From assembly GCA_002348225.1 (NCBI GenBank), contig DEAP01000030.1, forward strand, positions 1 through 13,665: a DNA stretch of 13,665 bases, written 5' to 3'. This document shows, one piece after another, positions 7,289-13,398 of this stretch; the stretch's first letter is position 1, and the number at the start of each line of letters is the position of its first letter. Source of the DNA: Dehalococcoidia bacterium UBA2979 (GTDB lineage: Bacteria > Chloroflexota > Dehalococcoidia > UBA2979). A program made the position numbers and the translations under genes. The notes below the pieces were generated by a model, which did not search any database, had not been told where the DNA came from, and was given only the letters and a program-made list of their open reading frames with translations.

Positions 7289-8086
7289 ATGGCAACACCC
7301 ACCACCGAATACGCCCTGTATGAAAAGAAAGGACATGTAGCCTTTATAACTATTAATCGGCCAGAGGTTATGAATGCTCTTCATCCTGCCGCCTCACATG
7401 AAATAGCTGCTCTTTGGGATGACTTCCAAGAGGACGATAATCTCTGGGTTGCTATTTTAACTGGTGCGGGATCGCGATCCTTCTCTGCAGGAAATGATTT
7501 GAAAGCTCAAGCAGCGGGAGTCGGGCGGCTCGAGCCTGGGATCGTTGCACGGCAGGGTGGCTTCGGCGGTATCACGAGTCGATTCGATCTGCATAAACCT
7601 GTAATAGCCGCAGTCAACGGCTGGGCTATGGGTGGTGGATTCGAGATGGCACTAGCGTCTGACATCATCATCGCATCAGAGAATGCGCGTTTCGGTCTGC
7701 CAGAACCCAGAGTCGGATTATATGCTGGAGCTGGCGGAATTCACAGACTCCCAAGACAGATCCCTCAGAAACTTGCCATGGGCATGATTTTGACTGGTCG
7801 CAATTTAGATGCCGCGACTGGTAAGGAATATGGATTTGTGAATGAAGTAGTACCGCATGATGATCTCATGACTGTCGCAGAAAATTGGGCCAATGAGATC
7901 TTGGAATGTGCACCACTCTCTGTACGAGGCTCCAAACAAGGTGCAATGCAAGGACTTGAAATCCCTCTAGAATCTGCGATGAGTAGATCATTCTATTGGC
8001 TCAACAGGCACAATTCCTCACCAGACCAAAAAGAGGGGCCAATTGCCTTCAGTGAAAAACGGACACCAAACTGGACAGGAATCTAG
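7289..8086 (+). CDS. Enoyl-CoA hydratase/isomerase family protein (crotonase fold)
   Basis: A 265-residue crotonase, the normal family length. The oxyanion-hole segments are S-A-G-N-D-L-K (66-72) and G-W-A-M-G-G-G (111-117). The two catalytic acids of true hydratases are present and correctly 20 residues apart: Glu119 in G-G-G-F-E and Glu139 in L-P-E-P-R-V-G. This favours syn-hydration of a 2-enoyl-CoA over a dehalogenase or hydrolase variant that has lost one acid. The C-terminal region about 215-265 carries the usual trimerisation helices. The residue pattern is CaiD-like, but the acyl substrate cannot be read from the sequence. AAGGAG at 7276-7281 lies 7 nt before the ATG. It is the first of four closely spaced + strand genes, and a CaiB/BaiF CoA transferase that could make its CoA ester lies 2.5 kb away. 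Confidence 0.9.
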   Translation: MATPTTEYALYEKKGHVAFITINRPEVMNALHPAASHEIAALWDDFQEDDNLWVAILTGAGSRSFSAGNDLKAQAAGVGRLEPGIVARQGGFGGITSRFDLHKPVIAAVNGWAMGGGFEMALASDIIIASENARFGLPEPRVGLYAGAGGIHRLPRQIPQKLAMGMILTGRNLDAATGKEYGFVNEVVPHDDLMTVAENWANEILECAPLSVRGSKQGAMQGLEIPLESAMSRSFYWLNRHNSSPDQKEGPIAFSEKRTPNWTGI

Positions 8087-8121
8087 ACCTATAGTTTTGT
8101 ACCAATGAGTAAGGGCGTCTC

Positions 8122-8577
8122 ATGCACACACGACCAATTGTGTGGCGAATAGGCGGCAATTCGGTTGACCCGTCCAGTGCAAAAAGTCTAAGTGTACGAT
8201 TTGCATCGATCGTGGCTGGGCTGTGGCTATCGGATTTACTGTTATCAGGCGTGCTGATTGGTGATTATTTATCACTACTCGCTGCCTCTGCGGTATTAGG
8301 TCTCGTCCAACTTGTCCTGCGCCCTCTGGCGGTGGCCCTGTCTTTTTGTCTAGTGATACTAACTTTCGGACTTGCCATCTTTGTGATAGATGCGTTAATA
8401 CTCCTACTGGCTTCCTCTGTCTCCAGTTCACTAGGATTGGCATTTGAAATTCAAGGAATCGGGTCAGCGCTAGCTGCTGCGTTAATCATAGGGATATTGA
8501 ATCAAATCGGTAAAACATTTCTTCGACCAAATCGATCAACCAGACACGAACCGCCAAAAAATGAAAGATATATATAG
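8122..8577 (+). CDS. Small integral membrane protein, phage holin family IV / YvlD-like
   Basis: A 151-residue hydrophobic protein with about four membrane segments: roughly 28-47, 50-70, 74-100 and 111-131. The core N/Q-x-V-L-R-P-L followed by a long hydrophobic run with T-F-G-L-x-x-F-V-I-D-A-L-x-L-L-L-A matches the PF04020 pattern (YvlD, 'phage holin family IV'). Despite the name, members are widespread chromosomal inner-membrane proteins of unknown role, and nothing around it suggests a prophage. The N-terminal about 24 residues are polar, with no cleavable signal, and the tail is basic and cytosolic-looking. AAGGG at 8111-8115 precedes the ATG by 6 nt. It follows the crotonase stop by 35 nt and precedes the HAD gene by 20 nt, so co-transcription is likely. 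Confidence 0.8.
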   Translation: MHTRPIVWRIGGNSVDPSSAKSLSVRFASIVAGLWLSDLLLSGVLIGDYLSLLAASAVLGLVQLVLRPLAVALSFCLVILTFGLAIFVIDALILLLASSVSSSLGLAFEIQGIGSALAAALIIGILNQIGKTFLRPNRSTRHEPPKNERYI

Positions 8578-8597
8578 CAATACACTAAGGAGCATTT

Positions 8598-9329
8598 ATG
8601 TCCATTGAATCTAGTACCGAAATCAAAGCATTAACTTTCGACGTATTCGGAACCGTCGTTGATTGGCGTTCCTCGATCATTGAGGAACTTAGTCGATTCG
8701 GAGAAGAGTATGCCCTCACTGCCGATTGGCCAGGTATTGCTGATAGATGGCGTATCGAAGGATATATTGGTGGCATTAAACTTGTGTCCGAACAATCCTT
8801 ACCTTTTCAAACAGCTGACCAACTACATTTACGAATGTTAGAAATACTGCTTCATGAACTCGATTTCCCTGTGGAGAATAACACTGAGGCTGTGAGACAC
8901 CTAAATCAGGCTTGGCACCGTCTGCATCCCTGGCCGGATTCTAGTACTGGTCTAGACAGACTAAAAACCAACTTTGTTATAAGTACCCTATCAAACGGCA
9001 ATGTTGCACTGCTCACCAATATGGCAAAATTTGCCGAACTTCACTGGGATGTAATACTTTCCGCTGAGATCGTTGGTAGCTTTAAACCCACTCCAGATTG
9101 CTACAGAAATGCGGCAAAATTATTGGATCTAAAGCCCGAGCAAATACTGATGGTTGCCGCACACGAGGGTGACCTGAAAGCCGCGCAAGCTATTGGCTTT
9201 AAAACTGCGTATGTGTTCCGGCCCGACGAGATGGGCCCCGATGGGGGGAAGGGCTTCGATCCAGATCTTCCCTTCGATTACGTTACGCATGACTTTCATG
9301 AATTAGCTACAGCACTTGGGTGCTCATAG
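8598..9329 (+). CDS. HAD-superfamily hydrolase, 2-haloacid dehalogenase type II-like
   Basis: A 243-residue HAD hydrolase with all four motifs. Motif I D-V-F-G-T-V-V-D-W has nucleophile Asp15. Motif II is S-T-L-S-N-G-N (Ser132-Asn133), motif III is Lys163 in S-F-K-P-T, and motif IV is A-A-H-E-G-D with Asp192. The helical cap is inserted after motif I (about 25-105). The D-V-F-G-T-V-x-D-W and L-S-N-G-N forms are those of the L-2-haloacid dehalogenase group. That group replaces halide in short 2-haloacids with hydroxyl through an aspartyl ester. However, the Ser and Asn that precede the motif IV Asp in characterised L-DEX enzymes are Ala187 and His189 here. A phosphatase or other ester hydrolase remains possible. 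AGGAG at 8588-8592 precedes the ATG. Confidence 0.85.
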   Translation: MSIESSTEIKALTFDVFGTVVDWRSSIIEELSRFGEEYALTADWPGIADRWRIEGYIGGIKLVSEQSLPFQTADQLHLRMLEILLHELDFPVENNTEAVRHLNQAWHRLHPWPDSSTGLDRLKTNFVISTLSNGNVALLTNMAKFAELHWDVILSAEIVGSFKPTPDCYRNAAKLLDLKPEQILMVAAHEGDLKAAQAIGFKTAYVFRPDEMGPDGGKGFDPDLPFDYVTHDFHELATALGCS

Positions 9330-9391
9330 CTTTCTCCACTTTTGTAATTCCTTGACCTATCCAATACACTTGGGGTGATTTCATATGCAAA

Positions 9392-9397
9392 AGAGGG
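9392..9397 (+). promoter_or_regulatory. Shine-Dalgarno AGAGGG that sets the amidohydrolase start
   Basis: AGAGGG lies 7 nt before ATG 9405. The longer frame from GTG 9375 would place this site inside the gene and adds ten residues that precede the family's usual N-terminal metal motif. Confidence 0.65.
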
Positions 9398-9404
9398 CAT
9401 AACT

Positions 9405-10535
9405 ATGACTATCTACTATTCCTGCGACTCGCACGTTGTTGAACCACCAGAGGTATTCGACGGTCTCATTGACCGATTTGGTGATCGGGCCCCACGCCCT
9501 GTTGATGGATGGAAAGATAGAGATGGTGTATGGATTGCTTGGCCCGCTCTCGACCGAGTGGTCCCGGTGGGCAGATGGGGAATTGCTGGCCATAGCCTCG
9601 ACGATCCGGAAACCCATGAGCGAATAAAACTCGGGTGGGACGGAATGAACCCTGGAGTCCGTGACCCTGTTGCCCGTCTGGACGAACAAACGGTTGACGG
9701 CATCGTAGGTGAGGTCATGTATCCAAGCATTAATCTCCTTACATACTCAGTAGAGGATATAGAAGTCACAAATGCCGTGTTCCAAAACTATAACGACTGG
9801 ATTGTTAATTATTGCAGCCCCAATCCCAATCGACTGATCGGAATCGGTTGCGTACCCCTGAGGGACGTTGATTTAGCAGTTAGTGAACTGCACCGCGCGG
9901 CCAAGATGGGAGTTAAAGGCGTCGCCATCCCTTGTACCGCACCAATAGACCGACCCTACAGCGATCCCTACTACGAGCCGTTTTGGGAAGCCGCAAATGA
10001 GATTGGCCTTCCACTCACTATGCATATCTTTAGCGGGTCTGACTGGCCGATGGCCTTGCCACAGCATTGGGATCCTATCGTTGCATACACTCTTTCACAC
10101 GCAGCAATATGGAATTCCGTGAGTAATATTGTTACTTCTGGAGTCGTCGAAAGGCACCCTAACCTGAAGTTCGTTGTTGCCGAATGGGAGACTGGTTGGG
10201 TAGCTCACACGTTACAGCGATGGGATCATGCATTTTATCGTTCGCGAACGGCTGCATCACCCGATCTCACCATGCTGCCAAGCGAATATTTTAAAAGAAA
10301 TTTCATGATTACATTTGAAGATGATGAAGTCGGACTGCGAACACTAGATCACCTAGGACCAGAAAATCTGCTCTGGGGTAATGATTATCCCCATCATGAT
10401 TCAATCTGGCCGAATTCAATGGACATACTGAACACCATCATGGAGGGAGTACCTGATGCTTCCAGAGATAAAATGGTCTGGGAGAATGTCCGCGATCTAT
10501 ACCAGATAGACGAGACTAAGCTACTAGTGAACTGA
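9405..10535 (+). CDS. Amidohydrolase-2 family metal-dependent hydrolase/decarboxylase
   Basis: A 376-residue TIM-barrel protein of PF04909. The N-terminal D-S-H-V-V-E-P-P (Asp8, His10) replaces the classical H-x-H metal motif in the way seen in this family. Further likely ligands are His207 in L-T-M-H and Asp327 in G-N-D-Y-P-H-H-D. The E-x-x-x-G-W-V motif near the middle (W-E-T-G-W-V-A) and the closing N-x-x-x-L-Y helix (N-V-R-D-L-Y) are also typical. Characterised relatives include ring-cleavage decarboxylases (ACMSD, gamma-resorcylate decarboxylase) and hydrolases, so the reaction could be either non-oxidative decarboxylation or C-N/C-C hydrolysis. No signal peptide is present. I start it at ATG 9405 rather than GTG 9375 because of the ribosome-binding site. 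It is 75 nt downstream of the HAD gene and converges on the CoA transferase with a 10-bp gap. Confidence 0.88.
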   Translation: MTIYYSCDSHVVEPPEVFDGLIDRFGDRAPRPVDGWKDRDGVWIAWPALDRVVPVGRWGIAGHSLDDPETHERIKLGWDGMNPGVRDPVARLDEQTVDGIVGEVMYPSINLLTYSVEDIEVTNAVFQNYNDWIVNYCSPNPNRLIGIGCVPLRDVDLAVSELHRAAKMGVKGVAIPCTAPIDRPYSDPYYEPFWEAANEIGLPLTMHIFSGSDWPMALPQHWDPIVAYTLSHAAIWNSVSNIVTSGVVERHPNLKFVVAEWETGWVAHTLQRWDHAFYRSRTAASPDLTMLPSEYFKRNFMITFEDDEVGLRTLDHLGPENLLWGNDYPHHDSIWPNSMDILNTIMEGVPDASRDKMVWENVRDLYQIDETKLLVN

Positions 10536-10550
10536 TGCCCTCACACTAGT
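10523..10550. terminator. Hairpin between convergent genes, possible bidirectional terminator
   Basis: ACTAGTG (10523-10529) pairs perfectly with CACTAGT (10544-10550). TGA/TCA extends the stem by 3 bp past an AAC bulge, leaving a 5-nt loop. It spans the 10-bp gap and the ends of both convergent genes. There is no T-run on either side, so intrinsic termination is uncertain. Confidence 0.35.
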
Positions 10551-11787
10551 ATCTGTTGGGAGCACCCGTAGGAATCTCTGAGAGATCTCGGGGAGGCTCT
10601 GCAACCACACCCTCTGATACTAGGTTCTCAACTTCATCATGGTTCATACCAAGATCTTCTTGTAGCACCTCAGCTGTGTGCTGCCCAAGCAAAGGTGCAG
10701 CTCTGAACTCGATTTCATGCGCGGACATCCGAGGAGCAAATCCAAGGAGCGTGAGATCACCTTCGGTAGGATGTGGCACGGTTTTAATGAAATCCCTTTC
10801 CAAAAGATGTGGATCGTTGAACAAGTCAACCGTATCAAGGACGGCCGAACAAGGGACACCTGCTGCACCTAGCTCTGACATAACTTCTTTCTTAGTGCGT
10901 TGGCTAGTCCATTTGCTAACCTCCGCATAAAGTGAGTCTCCATTTTCACGACGACCTTCAACGTCCTGCCATCGGGGATCCGTCAAGAAATCATGACGAT
11001 CCAATACGGCACAAAATGTGTCCCACATACGTGAAGTCTGCACCATGATGTACACCCAGTCATTTGGACCGAACGGCTTGCAAGGGAAAAGATCGGTAGG
11101 AACAACTGCTCGATTTCCACTTCTCGGGACAACTTCTTTTCCCCAGTTCGAACGATTGGCGATTGGAGTGCGCATGTAGTATGTAAGAGCCTCCTGCATC
11201 GATATCTCTATTTCTTGCCCCTTACCCGTCTCAAGTTTATGAACGAACGCTGACGTTATGGCAAAAGCAAGTTGCATGCCAGTTCCACTATCACCGACGC
11301 AGTACCCTGGCCTCATTGGTGGACCATCTGCCTCGCCGGTCACTGAAAAAGCGCCGCCAGCTGCCTGAGCAATCATGTCATAGGACTTGTAATCAGAATA
11401 AGGACCGGATAGTCCAAACCCCTTCAACCGAGCGTAAATTATCCCTGGATTAATACTGCTCATTACGTCATAACCAATATCAAGTTTCTCGATAACTCCG
11501 GGCCCATAGTTCTCTACAAACACGTCATAGTGCGGGACCATTTCGAGCAACAAATCACGTCCACGCTCAGATTGCAGATCCAGAGCAATACTTCTTTTGT
11601 TTGAATTCCAGTTCAGGAAATAAGGCGCATTATCTGTCCCACGGGCAACTCCTCGTCCTGGGTCACCTGTTCCTGGCCGCTCAATTTTTGTGACTGTTGC
11701 ACCCATAAAGCCTAAAGCCTGGGTGCATGAAGTTCCTGCCTCATACTGTGTCATATCAAGTACGCGCATGCTCTCAAGGGCGCCCAT
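10546..11787 (-). CDS. CaiB/BaiF family (class III) CoA transferase
   Basis: A 413-residue family III CoA transferase. The N-terminal M-R-V-L-D-M-T-Q-Y-E-A-G and the V-T-K-I-E-R-P-G-T-G-D-P-x-R motif bind CoA. N-x-N-K-R-S-I-A-L-D-L (61-71) and V-F-V-E-N-Y-G-P-G-V (89-98) are standard. Asp166 in Y-C-V-G-D-S-G-T-G is the expected catalytic aspartate that forms the acyl-anhydride intermediate (Asp169 in formyl-CoA transferase). The enzyme moves CoA between two carboxylic acids through an interlocked-dimer mechanism; donor and acceptor cannot be assigned. GGAGG lies 6 nt before ATG. It is downstream of the DinB gene on the same strand, with an 89-bp gap full of inverted repeats. Together with the nearby crotonase it could activate and hydrate an unsaturated acid (inference). 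Confidence 0.92.
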   Translation of the reverse strand: MGALESMRVLDMTQYEAGTSCTQALGFMGATVTKIERPGTGDPGRGVARGTDNAPYFLNWNSNKRSIALDLQSERGRDLLLEMVPHYDVFVENYGPGVIEKLDIGYDVMSSINPGIIYARLKGFGLSGPYSDYKSYDMIAQAAGGAFSVTGEADGPPMRPGYCVGDSGTGMQLAFAITSAFVHKLETGKGQEIEISMQEALTYYMRTPIANRSNWGKEVVPRSGNRAVVPTDLFPCKPFGPNDWVYIMVQTSRMWDTFCAVLDRHDFLTDPRWQDVEGRRENGDSLYAEVSKWTSQRTKKEVMSELGAAGVPCSAVLDTVDLFNDPHLLERDFIKTVPHPTEGDLTLLGFAPRMSAHEIEFRAAPLLGQHTAEVLQEDLGMNHDEVENLVSEGVVAEPPRDLSEIPTGAPNRY

Positions 11788-11876
11788 ATGTTTCCTCCAA
11801 ATTTAGTACTACCGCCTGTTGTAGTAGTACACCTCTAGCCCCAGTGTACTTGTAGTAATCAAGTTTTCAAGTGGTA
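11788..11876 (-). promoter_or_regulatory. Leader with three overlapping inverted repeats upstream of the CoA transferase
   Basis: Three dyads are chained here. ACTTG/CAAGT is at 11848-11852/11860-11864 with a 7-nt spacer. GTACAC/GTGTAC is at 11827-11832/11844-11849 with an 11-nt spacer. GTACTAC/GTAGTAC is at 11806-11812/11824-11830, also with an 11-nt spacer. Neighbouring dyads share bases (11848-11849 and 11827-11830), so in RNA they would exclude each other. GTAGTA also occurs directly three times (11821, 11824, 11852). This may be an attenuator-like leader or clustered operators. There is no long T-run and no recognisable riboswitch core. Confidence 0.35.
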
Positions 11877-12401
11877 TTAGATAGCGAGGCCACCTAAGCC
11901 TACTAATCCTCTGGCGTGCTCTATTTCACCTACATGACGATATCCATGAGTCAGACACATACCGAACAAACCCTGCCAGAGTGACATCGGTGGAACAGGC
12001 TTAATGGTGACTTCTGTAGTATGCAAACTATCGACGTCCAGATTTTCCAGATATTGATCAGTCCTGCCCCAGACACTTTGCTGATATTCAAGCCATCGTG
12101 CAGAATCCGTCATCTTCACCATCTGAGCCTGCTCTGGCGTCATACCAGTCCCCTGAGCGGTGCGATGCAAACCAAATTCCTCGTCAAATCCACCATCAAG
12201 CCATGATGTACTCTTGCCCTGAATCACAAATTGGGTAATGTTGTCTTCGGTTCGTACGTAGTGCCACAAGGAGAAAAATGCGCTCACTCCACCCTGCTCG
12301 GGCCAGTAATTCCATTGCTCGAGGGTCATTTCTCGAACTGCCTTATCTAGCATCCCGTGCATACTGGTCAGCCCGCTTCTGAGTACTTCTACTTCATTCA
12401 T
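11877..12401 (-). CDS. DinB-superfamily (DinB/YfiT-like) four-helix metalloprotein
   Basis: A 174-residue protein with the DinB helical-bundle pattern. A first helix leads to a W-P-E-Q-G-G-V-S loop. His47 is in L-W-H-Y-V-R-T-E-D, and the C-terminal helix contributes His152 and His156 in T-H-G-Y-R-H-V-G-E-I. Together they give the three-histidine metal site of the superfamily. Members include nickel- or zinc-binding damage-inducible proteins and thiol-dependent transferases (bacillithiol- and mycothiol-linked), so the function here is open. It is not DNA polymerase IV, which shares the DinB name. GGAG lies 8 nt before the ATG. It is the first gene of a two-gene - strand unit with the CoA transferase, divergent from the tandem-domain protein 248 bp away. 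Confidence 0.85.
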   Translation of the reverse strand: MNEVEVLRSGLTSMHGMLDKAVREMTLEQWNYWPEQGGVSAFFSLWHYVRTEDNITQFVIQGKSTSWLDGGFDEEFGLHRTAQGTGMTPEQAQMVKMTDSARWLEYQQSVWGRTDQYLENLDVDSLHTTEVTIKPVPPMSLWQGLFGMCLTHGYRHVGEIEHARGLVGLGGLAI

Positions 12402-12649
12402 TCCGTAGCTCCTATTCGTTATTTATCGTGGCATTAGTTTTGTGACGTTCATCTAATACCAAATCATCAGCAATGGCAAGGGTAAACCTAAAATCGAAGT
12501 GCATCTACTTACTGAACGAATCGTCGCACTTATATCTCTATTGCATATAGTTAATATAATGTGTCAAGTTAAGTATTATGGTCTTTCGGTATATCGCGGA
12601 CACCTATTCGTATCGACGCTAGGCCAACAACACGAAAGGAATACCCTAT
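12402..12649. other. Divergent intergenic region (DinB / tandem-domain protein)
   Basis: This is the largest gene-free stretch, 248 bp. It is A+T-rich near its centre and should hold both divergent promoters. On the + strand it contains a perfect TATAAT at 12555-12560 and the ribosome-binding site GAAAGGA at 12634-12640. I see no clear operator dyad, RNA gene or terminator in it. The open frame that crosses it from 12499 has no ribosome-binding site and overlaps the better-supported gene. Confidence 0.4.
12555..12560 (+). promoter_or_regulatory. Candidate -10 element TATAAT
   Basis: A consensus TATAAT about 90 bp upstream of the ATG at 12650. No good -35 is present at 16-18 bp; the TTGCAT at 12541 is only 8 bp away. 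The assignment therefore rests on the -10 alone. Confidence 0.35.
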
Positions 12650-13312
12650 ATGCCCTACTTCATAAACACATGGTCCATTCCAAAGCCCGGCAACTTGCAG
12701 CAGGTTTTGTCTCAACAGAAGATGATCCTCGCCGCGTCAGGCCATTCGAGTAACCTGACGGTAACTCTATCTCCACCATCACCGCTAGCCCATAGCACTC
12801 TGGTGATTGGAACCATAGGAGGGTTCGAGTCATTGGCTGACGTCGAAGTGTTCGATGACCGTTTTTTTAAGGATCCCGACGGCTTACCCATTTTTGATGG
12901 AGTCAATTCCTTGTGCTCTCATTCAAATATCTCAATTTCAGAGGTACTACATACATCTTCAGGAGAACCTCTCGCTGATCCTAAATTTGTGAAGCGTGAC
13001 TTCATCACCCCCGCACCAGGGGCTCTCCTAGATTTAGTCAGTGAACTAAAACACTGGAGTGAGGAAGCGCAGGCACCCATCTTTTGGGTGATAAGTCGGG
13101 GTGTGCCTGGGCTATCGAGTAGTGACGTACTGCGCGTATCTCATTTCGCCGCCTCCCTCCAAGATTTGGAAGATTTCAACAGTAATGAAATCAGGGGCAA
13201 TCCACGCCTAAAGCGTTTTGGAGAACTTGTCTCCGGACCGCCACGACGAGGGACAAGTCGAGTCGTATCCGTCAACCGAGGAGAAAATAGTAGTTCTAAT
13301 GGTCAGGATTAA
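12650..13312 (+). CDS. Tandem two-domain alpha/beta-barrel protein, NIPSNAP/ABM-like (unassigned)
   Basis: A 220-residue protein with no recognised catalytic motif. It appears internally duplicated. Residues about 4-100 align by eye with about 114-208 at an offset of 110, falling to 108. Shared positions include P11/P121, P13-G14/P123-G124, L16/L126, S21/S131, S61-L62/S169-L170, D64/D172, E66/E174, F68/F176, L79/L187 and F82/F190. Each half reads as strand, P-x-P-G turn, amphipathic helix, strands, S-L-x-D helix, then a final strand. This is the order of ferredoxin-like dimeric alpha/beta-barrel domains such as NIPSNAP or antibiotic-biosynthesis monooxygenase. The fold is inferred; the duplication is seen. 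The charged C-terminal tail (about 209-220) is low complexity. GAAAGGA lies 9 nt before the ATG. No signal peptide is visible, and its partner and substrate are unknown. Confidence 0.65.
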   Translation: MPYFINTWSIPKPGNLQQVLSQQKMILAASGHSSNLTVTLSPPSPLAHSTLVIGTIGGFESLADVEVFDDRFFKDPDGLPIFDGVNSLCSHSNISISEVLHTSSGEPLADPKFVKRDFITPAPGALLDLVSELKHWSEEAQAPIFWVISRGVPGLSSSDVLRVSHFAASLQDLEDFNSNEIRGNPRLKRFGELVSGPPRRGTSRVVSVNRGENSSSNGQD

Positions 13313-13355
13313 AAGGAACTTGGGATTCTGACAAATATGGATTATGCAACTTTAA

Positions 13356-13377
13356 ACTAATTTTTTAGTCTTTTTTT
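13356..13377 (+). terminator. Possible weak intrinsic terminator
   Basis: ACTAA-TTTT-TTAGT (13356-13369) followed by C and seven T (13371-13377), 44 nt after the stop of the + strand gene. The 5-bp stem has only one G:C pair, so termination strength is doubtful in this A+T-rich stretch. Confidence 0.35.
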
Positions 13378-13398
13378 AAGAGAATATTTATTTTAATT

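Noticed and set aside
8120..8443. Antisense frame over the holin-like gene
   Set aside because: The + strand frame has membrane helices matching PF04020 and a Shine-Dalgarno; the antisense product has neither.
8122..8577. Prophage holin
   Set aside because: No phage lysis, structural or integrase genes are near. The YvlD-like group is a common chromosomal membrane family.
9352..9380. Promoter from TTGACC at 9352 for the amidohydrolase
   Set aside because: The -35 is good, but the sequence at 16-18 bp spacing (around GTGATTT) is a poor -10.
11848..11864. HAIR operator for HspR (CTTG-N7-CAAG)
   Set aside because: The HAIR arms need CTTGAGT and ACTCAAG; only the outer CTTG/CAAG is present, and the gene context is unrelated to heat shock.
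12499..12753. 84-residue + strand frame upstream of the tandem-domain gene
   Set aside because: No ribosome-binding site, no recognisable domain, and it overlaps the better-supported gene at 12650 in another frame.
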